A stretch of 64,000 nt of DNA. Source: Paralvinella palmiformis. Lineage: Eukaryota > Annelida > Polychaeta > Terebellida > Alvinellidae. The stretch spans positions 12,501 through 76,500 of the forward strand of contig JAODUP010001050.1 of the NCBI GenBank assembly GCA_025642065.1. The letters are read 5' to 3'. Position 1 is the first letter of the stretch. Every line of letters starts with the position of its first letter. Below the pieces are notes generated by a model, which was not told the DNA's origin, ran no database searches, and was given only the letters and a program-made list of their open reading frames with translations. Of this stretch, positions 1-12,445 are shown piece after piece. The position numbers and the translations under genes were made by a program.

Positions 1-934
1 CGCGTGGATTACACAGCGGGACGGGATGCTTCGGGAGCTGCAAGACCGACGCTGCTCCAGCAACCAAACCGGGGGTTGGACATGGGGAGGAAGAAAGGAA
101 TTGCAGGTGGCAAAACCGATTCTTTTTCGTGGTCCGCTCGATACTTCTTTGACAATCTTCTCGAATTGGTGGGGCGGGGCGGGTCGGGGCGGAGCGGGGT
201 GTGCGGGTGGGATGTGCGTGTTTGCAACTTCGTTGGACCACTTAATTTCTACAAAAGCGCCACCTACCGACGTCGCGCCACGAAGATTTACGACCGCCAA
301 ACGATGACGGCGTTGAGAGGGCGCTTCGGTTTGTCCCTTTGTTGCCATAGTAATGGAAACAGGCGGGCACAGAAAACTTGACATCATCGATTTTACGTTT
401 AGTTGGATTTTAGCGGCCGACCAAGGGTTCCCCGGAGACCGGGAATTCGTAAAACCCGCCGCCCGTTTGTGGTCGAACTCCCGAAGGCTAGCGCCGTCTG
501 AGGCGGGCGGAGAAATTCGGTTCTGGAGCGGGCGGAGGAGAGACCGCGATCGTGCCACTTCGGGGCTGCGTCGGGTCGCGTGCGATTGATGTTCGCGTTT
601 TTCCGGCTCGACGTGTACGATATGTCTCGTGCGGGTCCGGGCTGCCGGTCCGAATTGTTGTGAAGTGCGTGTCACGTGTTTATTTCTCGTTTTCGCAGGC
701 TCGTCGGTGGCAAGAGACGGCGAATTAGGGCGATCCGGAGAAGCCATCATCGAATGCCGAACACGTCGATGGCAGCCGTTGTGATATTACCGACCGACCA
801 GCGCAATCCACCATCATCTGTCAGCACGAATACGGCGGCGCTGGAGGAGGAAGGATATTAGCTGGCCTGCCGCATAAATCGAATATATCCGGAACTCCTT
901 GATCTCGGCTGATGTAAAGCCACGTGTCTAGAAC

Positions 935-936
<2 letters not shown>
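1..936 (+). promoter_or_regulatory. GC/CpG-rich region upstream of the transporter, possible promoter and 5' UTR
   Basis: No convincing coding frame. G-rich boxes (GGGGCGGG and similar) lie at about 171-200. A pyrimidine-rich stretch ending CGTTTTCGCAG at about 689-699 could be the acceptor of a 5' UTR exon that runs into the (GA)n tract and start codon. Transcription start cannot be placed from sequence alone. Confidence 0.35.

Positions 937-976
<40 letters not shown>
937..976. repeat. (GA)n microsatellite just before the transporter start codon
   Basis: About 20 GA units end only a few bases upstream of ATG 981. If transcribed it lies in the 5' leader. Translating it in frame gives an Arg-Glu run, which is not credible as protein. 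Confidence 0.9.
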
Positions 977-978
<2 letters not shown>

Positions 979-980
979 AC

Positions 981-1122
981 ATGACCGATCTAGGCAGCAA
1001 GTTAACGCGTGGCGTGTCCGGATTCTGGGAGGCCGTGTCTCGGACGAAGACGATTCAAGTGGAATATCTTCACGAGACGCAGCTGAAGCGATGTCTGTCC
1101 GTCATCGACCTCATATCACTAG
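981..1122 (+). CDS. CAT transporter exon 1
   Basis: Encodes the cytosolic N-terminus from MTDLGSKL to [11 protein letters not shown]. It ends at a GTACGT donor in phase 1. The [12 protein letters not shown] segment matches the start of the first membrane helix of CAT proteins. Confidence 0.9.
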
Positions 1123-3473
1123 GTACGTCAGCTCGATTAACATAATCGATATTTTGTCTTTGAAGTCGAAATTTTTTACTACGCTAATTGACCGTTCCAG
1201 GGGCAACGTGCGTCGCCCTGTCGCGCATATAGCGTCTGCGACGTGTCGCGATATCCGGCAGAAGTCAATTCCCGGCAACTAAAACAATAATTATGCCTAA
1301 AATAGGTTACCAAAAACAGGCTATTTTGTTCCAGTCCAATTTGCGATAGTGAACATTTCTTGTTGTAGTTTACAAAAAGGGCACATTCTACGAAATATTT
1401 TAATGTTGCCTATTCGTGAACAATATATTAATTATGATAATTATCATTAATGTTCATTTTAGTCCATTTACGTTTCACCGTATGTAGGTCGAACACACCT
1501 TTTAATCACCCGTGTGCGCGCGCATTCTATATTAATATTATAACTTGAGTTATGATGCGGTCGTAGCCTTACTGGGAATGCTATTGACCGGCGTGTAACT
1601 GAACAACGTCGTCAACAGCTTTCCAATATAATGTTGCTTCGTGTTCAGTATTCACAAGATCCCGGTACCGCGATTGGATCTATAACGGCGTGCCAATCAA
1701 ACCCCTCCGATAGCGTTCACCCCGCAACGATCTGACATCAGCTCGATCCACTCGCTCAAGCGACCTATCATTTCGATAGATCAGGGCGACAGTTGAACGA
1801 AAACATGCCCCCCCCTCTCTCTCCTCGCCGAGGCGCATTCACCGTCAAACAAGAAGGCATAATTAGCCGTTGTCCATTCTTGGACGTCGTGACCTCGTCG
1901 CTTACACGGCGAACAATATTCGTTCATATATCACTGAAGATATAATGGCTTGCCGTGAGATGATCGCTGTCAGGTGGAAGATTACGGGGCTTAATCCTAT
2001 CGGAACTCTATAGCCATAGTATGTCTACGTCATTTGGCAGCGAACATCAGATGGTACAACGAGTCGTTCTTTTCTGACAATGTTGTCATTGGGTGAGATT
2101 ACCCCCGTCCAATCAGCAAATAAATAAGCCCACGACCTCTCTGCATAGATCACGTTCCTACTACGTCATACGAAGACTATAACCTAAACGAATCGATGCA
2201 CACAGCAACATTCATCATGCTGGCTGTCTATTAAATCAAGTACGTGTATATTTTGGTACTGTCGAGTTCCTTTTTTGGCAATATTGGGCACACGAATTTC
2301 GCATTCAGTTGCGTTCTTAGCCAAATGTCCATGCGTTTGTTTGTTGTCGTTTTTTCCCCATGTCTGCCTCTTAATATACAAATGCAGTTTCTATTTTTCC
2401 GTTCGCTATTAATATTCAGGAGTCGGGAGTACGTTAGGAGCCGGAGTGTACGTTCTGACTGCCCAAGTGGCCAAGTATCAAGCTGGACCGGCCATCGTCA
2501 TATCGTTCCTTATAGCTGCCGTGGCATCATTTCTGGCAGGTCAGTGCATTTCACCATCCACAGCACGACGGAGTAAGTACCACCACAACAAGGGGGGGGG
2601 GGGCAGCTGATCGATACAGGCCTGGGACAGGGGGCAGAATGTAAATAGACACCGTGCACCGAGAGTTATATGTAAATGTAATCCGGGAGCGGTTTGTTTA
2701 CGTCCGATCATTGCCAGTAACGACGTATACATCTTCAACGGATTTCGTCTACTTTATTTTCGCCCACTAACATCGTGTGTAAACAGTTAATTCAGAGACG
2801 GCCACGTCTTACCGAGTCTAGATAGCCCTCCCTCGGTTCTAGAGTGCTGCTACATTTGACGAAGAAGCCAACAAGCCACCAGAAGAGCGGCCAAATACTT
2901 CCGCGTGCGGCTCGCGGCCCGAGCTCCGTTGCTGTTCCCCTAACGGCTGATCCCTGGTCGGAGGAAACCCACGAGAAAATCTAATCACAGCCGCCGGTCC
3001 TATGCAAAGAAGCAAATCCATTTAAAAGCGCTTTGGGGACAAACGAAAAGAGGCGGACAGTTTTCGATGGAACCTGTTTTTGGGCGTGTGTTGGTTTATA
3101 TAAGGGGTCGTGTGGGTCGGGGGGGGGTTAGATAAATGCGGTCTGCAACAAATGGAGCCAAACAGCCGGTTTGTTTATTACCAGTAGTGTTTGTTTGTAA
3201 GTAGCGCGTTATTCGTACGCCAATAAATCTGACGGATGAGGACGTCCATTTGGATGTGGATGTTTGATGCCATGACGATGTTTCCTGGACAGACGGCCGT
3301 ATCATCCACGTGTGATTCAAGTGAAATCAACTCATCATCAGACGATATGTTCAGCACAGGTTCACGGAACAATTAGCGGTTCAGATGGTGTCACGACGTT
3401 GTCTTTGTCAACATCATCACGGATGTGAGTTGCTATTCGGCACCGGAAGCTAGAGCTTCGTAGAGTTACAGCG

Positions 3474-3530
<57 letters not shown>

Positions 3531-5086
3531 TGAGTGAACGAGAGAGAGAGAGAGAGAGAGAGAGAGGCTCTCTTTTGACACCGAATCCAGATGAGTGATG
3601 GATGAACTTAACCTGTCTCAGGTTCAAGGTATCCGACATCGGGAACCAATAATCGCTTTTCCAGATGGCCCGCTTCGGCAGATTCCGAACGACTGGGACA
3701 AATACCATTGTGAATAATTCAGCCTCTGAACAGCATTTGATCGAGCACTATACAAATTTAGCAACATCTCATTTCGGTAGTTGTCGTCGACGCACCCCCT
3801 TTTGTCCATTAACTAAACCAATCCAATGGCCCATGTGACATTAATGAGTATGGGGGAAGGGGGGGGGGAACAGTCGTGAGGTGGGAAAACACTTTAAATA
3901 ATTCTGGGTCGGCCGTACAATTCTGTGGCGATAACACCCACTAACATCCACCCACCCACTCAAACACCCACCCACCCAACGAGTAGATGAAATAAAATCT
4001 ATACTGTGGAGAATATTCTCATTAGAATAGCGAACGTTGTTTAAAAGAATGCTATTTCGTTCAATTTTCATATTCGTCGCGTGACACAGGTAAGACGAAC
4101 TGGCTTAAGCATCTTCGGCATGTGACTGTTGCCATGGAGATCAGATTGGCTAACGAGAGCAAAACTGGTCATCGTATCTTTTGAATGAGGCAGGAACTCC
4201 TACTCCGAACGTTCTCATCGCCATGGATGCTTGCCTTTACGTGCCACTTCACCTGTCAGATCGGTTCACCGATTTACTAAATCACGATTCTCTTGATGCC
4301 CTGAATACTTTCGCCGACTACTGGCCAATTAAGGTTAATGATTGTTCACATCTTCTAATGGCGACGAATCTTTCAATCCCGTTCATTATGCGATTATTTC
4401 CGCCCATATTTGGCCTGTAATCAAAGTAAACAGCCGAGAGAATTGGTATTGTCGGCTGATGGCGCGATTTGCTTTAACAAATTTGTAATAAAGTCGACAC
4501 TCTTTCGATGTGAAACAATCAATTGATGTGACGTGAATCGTTCGAACAGAGATGGCCTTTCCCAGCATCCGGACTGTCGCTTGTCTAATTTATCTTATCG
4601 TTTTTTCTGTAGGTTAATCAGATGTTTTGTCTAAACTGCGCGTTGAATCATCCCATTGTTGTGCTATCGTTACCGTCCTTGTGCGGGATGTATCATCCCC
4701 TACAAAGTAGCTTGGCGGTAATTACGCGCGAACAGTAATTACCATCAGCGGTAGTGAATGATCCGAGGTTACCTGGCCGATTGACATACGATAACGGAAC
4801 CAATATCTCGCAGACGTTTGTTGCTGTCGGATACGGGCGCCTCTTTGGTCCAACTGGTATCGGCTTGGATCACAGATCACTACCACCCGAGTTCGAATCT
4901 CGGCGTGGGCATATCTGCCGGGTGTTTCATCTTTGACTGCGCTTCATTATACCTTCGGAGGCTGATTTAGCCTAGCGTGTGCGCAAAATTGGCATCGACT
5001 CCGGATTTCCTTCCAGTCAGTCAGTAGATCGGTCATCTTGTCAGCTTGATCCAGGTGGTATGGCTGATGGGTTGATGTCACTAATT

Positions 5087-5149
<63 letters not shown>

Positions 5150-8100
5150 TATTTAACTCATACTGCTGTAACACACAAACTAAGACTAGTACTGTCCCGA
5201 AATAGAGAATATTTAAAAAAACACAGTCCTTATATCGAAGAGATTCCCGGGATAAACAACAAATGCTATGGAGGAATAAAGGATCCATTTCCTATAATTC
5301 TATTGCCATTATATAGCCTTCGTATATCGAGCGACACGGATGTATCAACGCCCGACAGTGGCCAGTAAATCGATGTTCTACTGTAAGGCGATATGATGAG
5401 GTGCCGGCCATATTGTGTGCCTATCCAGATCATGGCACAGATGCGTACACATTTCGTTTCCCGTACGCCGAACTTGATTATTTGAGTAACAGGTCTGCTT
5501 AGACACGACCCCGATGATCGCACATGGAATGTATATGTGGCCGAGGAGTGACCCCCCCCCCCAGCGAAACAAGATGATCTGACGAAAAATCCCACGGACA
5601 CAGGTGACGCCGGGATTCGAAACCAGATTCGGTGGTCAGCAGCGAAGCTTATTACCTCCCGAGCTATGCGATCCACACACCTCATTGACCCTAAACCTAT
5701 CCCGAAAGACGAGTCAAGTACTAATATGTACGCTTGCGAATGCATTGCTGCACGCAAGCGAGCACGCACGCCCAAACGCGAGTGGACGCAGTTTATTGAC
5801 GTTTCCTGACAGAGGGCGTTTTCAGGGCGGGGAGGGCGGTCTAAGATAAGACGGTGGGCTCCATTGTTTAATTGTCATATCAGTACAATACACGTAAGTG
5901 AGAAAAATTACAGAGATCAAATTCATGTTTGGATTGTAATCATGATCGGTGCAATTGTAATCGTATTCTTTATGCTGTCAAGTAATCGTATTGGTAATCA
6001 ATTACCATGTTCCTGTAATCGTCCCAAATCTGTGGTGGAATCCGCTTACTTTACCTTGCTTTAGATTAATTTTGTTCCCGGGTTTGACTGTTGTAGTTTC
6101 TATTTTAGTCAGAACTCGGGAGGACTGTGTCAGGTTCCCGAATTACATAGCATGTCCGTGAATGACTTCCCCCCCCCCCCGACCGCCATCCCTGCTGTCA
6201 GATAGTACGTGACGTCATTAGCATAGTTGAGAAGCAGAGACTCCCTCCAGCTAGAGAATGCTTACGTTCTTCTCAGTTCCGGGATTCCCTCGTAGCCGAC
6301 GTAAGTTCACGTTTAAAACAACTACTCCGTCATCCCGATGTTGATACGACGACGTCGCCCTGGCAGGTTATAAACGATATAATGCAACGTTGTTTAGCTT
6401 GATCGACACGCATGTCATAAATATTGATGAACGTTTCGCTTCCCGGGCGTAAACGGAGAAGCGCCTTATAAGACAATAGACTGGCGCAGAATGACGAGGA
6501 CGAATGATGCCTCGTTCGTTACTCATCCTCCGCCTAAGCCATCAGCGCATCTTACGCGTCTGCGAAATAATATCCCACTGACGCCGGGAGCCGATTCGCG
6601 ACGACAACACGGCCCAACGACTAAACAATTAATTCTCTAGGAATCTTCTCCGGGATTTCCAGCTGATTGTTTGTCCGAGAAACACCGAAACACGGCTGCC
6701 ATCTACCGTGATCCAGAACTCGATGAAGACGGATTGATTCTCGAGGAGGGGAGGAGGAAAGCTGAAATCGTTTCCCGCACGGATCGATCCGTGGAGGGAG
6801 ATCGGGGTTGGTGTGCTGCCGGGTATATCTCCTCGGTGTAGATACCAGATGGAGCCGGAGATGCGAGGGGGGGGGGAGGAGGAGGAGGCAGGGTAATCCC
6901 GGGCTCGGTCAAGGGTACTCGGGCCCGGAAAGCAGCGCATCGGAGTATCGCGTCCGCTGTTTATGCGAGGGATTATTTCAGCTATCACTCAGTCACACCG
7001 GACATCGATACAAATGGCTGGTCCGGATCGGACCCACGGAACACATAGCGATAAGTGTAAACACCCGATAAATAATCCACAGAAGTGATCGTGACACGAC
7101 AAAACGGATGGTTTCCACAACAGCTAGCCACCAATACCACACGTCTAACGCTAGACTGCTACTGGTGTCAGTTATACGGAAGAAACGTTCGGCTGGTAAA
7201 ATCCCTGAGGGATCCCAATTTCCATCTCAACTCCAGGAAACAAGTAGCCCCCCCAAAAAAAAAGCCGCACAGTATATAATCGGGATTATTGCGGTGTCGC
7301 TTCCGCCCAACGAGTGCCACGATTATTTCTTTTCGAATTTAAAGAAATCTAAGAACTTTCGACAAGTAAAACCAGCGCCTTGCCCTGGATATCTTCGGCG
7401 TAATAAATTAAGAGTCCGTCCGTTCGGATGGCATCATTCTTTTCAACGTAGCCGGCCAATCATTCATCCGGGTGACAGCGGCGGAGGTTCCCATATAAGC
7501 GTACGTGCGAGATAGGAGGCCGTGGTGACAGAGGCGTAATGGATCTGTCTTCTGGTTAGATCTACTATCCGACCGCATAATGTTTTTTACGAATGAAGCA
7601 AGTGATGACGTATTGCCTGGCCTAGCCCTGCCCCCGGCTCGTCGCTTCCCGATGGCACACCGCGGTGTCTTGCTCCTGGCCATTACCGATTCACCGGATT
7701 TCGTTCCGCAGCGCCGCCAATCGGACAAGAGCCGTATTTATGTTGGCGGCCTCCTGTGCCAGGGCCCACTTAAGGAGGCCATCATCATCATCGCGATAGT
7801 CATGTTTTACCATCAGCCGATGAACGGGTTAATTTTACAGATGAGCAGCATCCCGTGTCATCGAATGATCTACCACGTGCCGTCGTTGTATCTTGTCGTC
7901 GTCGCGTCTTATCTGCGGTCTCGTGTTGTCATTACAGATCGAGACGGAAACGTGCCTACGTGTACGTACAGGAAAGGACACACACACACACACACACACA
8001 TACGCACACACGCACGCACACACACAGTGGTAGCTATGTGAGGTGCTCTGATGGAAATCAGTGGTTAGAGCATTGCGTTGCAAAACTTATGTTGCTGGTT

Positions 8101-11100
8101 CGAATCCGGTTCTCACCTGTGTTCCCTAAGGGTAGCGAGCCTTCGGCCACATGTCCCAGGTGTGACTAGTTGCAAAACTAAACCAATCAACCAACCGGTA
8201 GTTAAGTAGACAGTTTGCTCTAATTGATGAAATACTGTTGATTACGTTTCTGTAGCAAAGTAACTCTCCAGGCCATTTCTCATAATGACTTAAACATAAG
8301 CAAACGTGTAGCAAGTAAGTAAGTAATTGTATTTCAAATGATACATAACTATAACAATAAATACATAATTACAGACACATCAACAAGTGTATTATTCGTG
8401 GTATTGTACAAAGCTCAATGAAGTTCTGTGCTTAACGATCGTTATTTGTCTAATATTTATAGTCATCACATCAATAAGGTTGTACACACGATGTGAAACG
8501 TTAGCAAATGACAAGCTAAATTCAAACAAGTTTCATAATGTGGTGGTTTATTGAAGGTGGCAGAACCAGCTTTTCATTGTGTGTTAGGAAATACTTCTTC
8601 AAACGGTAATTGTAAGAGGATACTGATTTAGCGTCTTTGATATATTGAGGTAGTTCGAGCCATAGTTTGGGACCACGATAAAGGAAACTTTGCATAATAT
8701 AATCAAATTTGGTCAATGGAAGATGAAAGCTATTTTTGTCCCGTCTAGTATCGTAGCTGTGTGTACATCGCCATTTGTGGTAAAGATTGTAAACATTGGC
8801 TGTGGCAGAAGTATTAATTAACTTCTATTTGAATTATTACAAACCATCGTTTACCTGTTTACGTTCCTCGGCTTATTTATTCTTACTTCGTGTTTGATGT
8901 TGCCGTCTGAAAACCTCGCATGAAGATTAGTCGCTACCGTCAGCATTAATTCTGGTCAATTAGAACCTATACTCATCATCTACTCAGTGACACTAACAAC
9001 AACAACAATAACAACAATAACAATAACAACAATAATAATAATAATAATAATAATAACAATAACAACAATAATAACAACAACAACAACAATAACATCAACA
9101 ACAATAATAATAATAACAACAATAACAACAATAACAACAACAATAACAACAATAACAACAATAACAATAACAACAATAACAACAATAACAACAATAATAA
9201 CAATAATAACAACAATAACAACAATAATAACAATAATAACAACAGTAACAACAACAATACCAACAATAACAACAATAACAACAATAACAACAACAACAAT
9301 AACAACAATAACAACAATAATAACAATAATAACAACAGTAACAACAACAATAACAACAATAACAACAATAACAACAATGACGACGATGACGACGACGCTG
9401 ATGACACTTTTAATATTTCACTTTGATTACAGTGGGCTGGTAATTTCATCTGACGATAAAAATTCGCGAGCCGATTTTTCCGAACGTCAGGTGCCGAATT
9501 TCTGCCGGCTAATTCGAATACCGACACACAGTTTCCCGGTGTTAGCCATTTATGGCCGGATTTCTGCACCGGCCAGGCCGACTAATCCCGATACACGTGC
9601 ATAAGTAACACGATAATTTGAGGGAAGGCGGCGAAGCTTCGATCAGTGCCGACCAAGGAAGTCGTTGGAACGAAATCACTTAATTATTCAATGGCAAATG
9701 GCGCCGCATACCGAGCTAGTCGCAAATTAACTTCTCCGTGCCGGCTCTCGGTCAAAACGAATTGGCAGATGATGGACTTCGGGGTGTATAAAGTGATCGC
9801 GTTGGTATCGATCAGTCGATTAAGGTGCCGTAACGCCGTAAATCTGCCCATGGCGTGATTTCTACTGGGGGGGGCGTTGAAGGGGGTCGAAAGTAGTGCG
9901 ACCTAAAACAACTGAGGGCAAATACGAATAAATAAATCGACGTAAAGTGCAATATTTGTTTGTTATCCCTTGGCTATGTTCATTTATTTCATTCTGAAAT
10001 AATTATTTGACGAATCGGTGCTCTTAAATCAGCGAGGATGAACAGGACAATGGCGGCGCTGAAAGAATTGATGATGGTATGTTAAAGGGCAGATTTAATC
10101 TTTGCGATAGGTTATTATTACTGGCATATTATTTACTTCTCCTGAAACCTTACGTTGTAGACATTTAACCTTGTTTACACATTTACTCCAATCCGTCTCG
10201 TACCCGTGTGTGCGTGCGCGTGCGTCCGTGCGCGTGTGTGTTTGATGTTTCCCGATAGACTCATCGGAAAGGTTTCAGGCGTGACCATTGCTGAGTCTAA
10301 ATAAACCACTCACTCACTTACTGACTTGCTGGCTGGCTGGCTGGCTGGCTGGCTGACTCCCTCGCTCGCTCGCTTGCTGGCTCGTTCACTCATTCACTCA
10401 CTAACTCACTCGCCCACCTGTTTACTTGAATCCGCCTCATACCTGTATTTGTTTCCCCAGTGAATCATCTCTTATGCTTCAGGTGTGAGCATTGCCGAGA
10501 CTAAATAAGTCGGGCATTCACTGGCTGGCAGGCAGGCAGGCTGATTATCTAACTCACGCAGTCATTCACTTACTGACTGACTGACTCATTCACTGACTGA
10601 CTCACTCACTGACTCACTCACTGACTCACTCACCCATTCACTCAATCACACACTCACTCGCTTACTCATTCACTCACCCTGCCACCCACATGTTTAGTTG
10701 AACCGCTGACACATTAGATTGTATTATTAAGAATGTTTACTTTCAGTTATGACGGACCCGTGATTACAACGGTTCGTTTGTCCTGTTATAATCAGCCACT
10801 ATAGCCACTGTAAGAGATTTATCTTCCTTAGCGTCGAGACAGCGCGTAATAGCATTTGTTCTGGGCCTTAGCAACGCGATGAGGATCTGTAGCCGAGTTT
10901 AAGCCAAACAGAAAAGGGCAACGAGGAAGCCTCGCCGTTCTCCTCTCGCGTAAATCTTCCAGAAAACCCGCAACGGACTAAAACGCTGGTTCCCAGAAAC
11001 GGACCCATCATAGCGAATAGAAACAGTAGATGGAAACCATGAATAGCGAACAAAGCGACTCCTTCCACGCGACCGTCCCGCCATTTTTTATAATAAAATG

Positions 11101-12080
11101 GCACCCGTCAGGTCTTCGTTCACGATTTACATCAGCGCTCGATGGCCGCATTTTTCATCCTTCACCTCGTCTGGTATCTGCCCGCAATCCAGTTAGCACT
11201 GATTGCTAAATGGTGCCACCAGTCGACGTTACAGCGGCGACGAGATCTGCTTCCCGGTTAGGTGCATTTCATCCTCCGCTACGAGACACGGCAACAACAA
11301 CCGTCCCGCGTGTTATCTTTCGAGTTCGCTTTCCAATTGCATTATGCTGATGTAATGACGTGCTCCCGAGAGCGAGAACATCAAATCACGATAACCGCAT
11401 GTTATTATTATCCGGCGGCTTCTGGTGGTTTGGCGCCGAACATCGACCGAAAGGGTGCATGCCCGCAATCGACGCCGGCACGTTTCGGCAACGGGCACGG
11501 GCCGTTTCTTGGAAGGCTGATTTGTGCTCGTCCAGTCGCCATTTTAATCGTACAGTTCAATCGCAGGTACTCTACATCAATATTTAAGCAGTTCGCCTGG
11601 TGTGTGTGTTTTTTAACGCTCGTCCAGTCGGTTGCTCCGAGTACATCAACCGATCTGAATGCCGAACAGCGCGGTGGTGACCACTGGGAGTGAGGCTGAC
11701 ACACACAAAGGATGCGGTCCGGTCTGCGGCCATCATTCGGCGTCGGCTAATGAAACCGGACGGCTTCAATCAACAATAGTTAGATCGAATGGGCTTGGGC
11801 TTGGCTGGGCTGGGCTGGCCTTCGGTGACAAACTACCGCTGACTAAACAAATCTGCAGAATACGTAATTAGCGAAGCCGACAATATGCAGCGGCTCACTG
11901 ATAATATTGTCATCCATAAATCGTCTGACGTTATTGTAGCAACATCAAACAACGAACGACACGACAACCGAAAGTCGCATCAATGTCAAACGTATTAGCA
12001 GCGGCTGTATCTACCACTGTTAGGGTAATTGCCGCTGCTTCTACTACTACCACCTCTGCTTCCATTACAATTGCTATTAC

Positions 12081-12137
<57 letters not shown>

Positions 12138-12360
12138 TTACTTACTTACTTACTTACAGTAATAATATTACTACTACGACTTGTATTATTATTATTATTA
12201 TTGTTGTTGTTGTTGTTGTTTCTTCTACTGTTATTGCCACCAGCACAATTACTACAACTACCATAATTACTACTACTACTACTACTACTAATAATAATAC
12301 CACTACCACCACTACCACCACTACCACCACTACCACCACTACCACAACTACCACTACTAT

Positions 12361-12445
<85 letters not shown>

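Noticed and set aside
924..980. Upstream start for the transporter with an Arg-Glu repeat N-terminus
   Set aside because: That extension is translated (GA)n; the ATG at 981 fits family N-termini better.
4181..4420. 79-residue open frame as a gene
   Set aside because: No motif, no splice support, lies in the large intron.
5266..5775. 169-residue minus-strand frame as a gene
   Set aside because: Its middle is a SINE family C copy with a poly-C run; no family resemblance.
8976..9604. Long Leu-run and Thr/Ile-run open frames
   Set aside because: They are translations of an (AAC/AAT)n array with no initiation context or homology.
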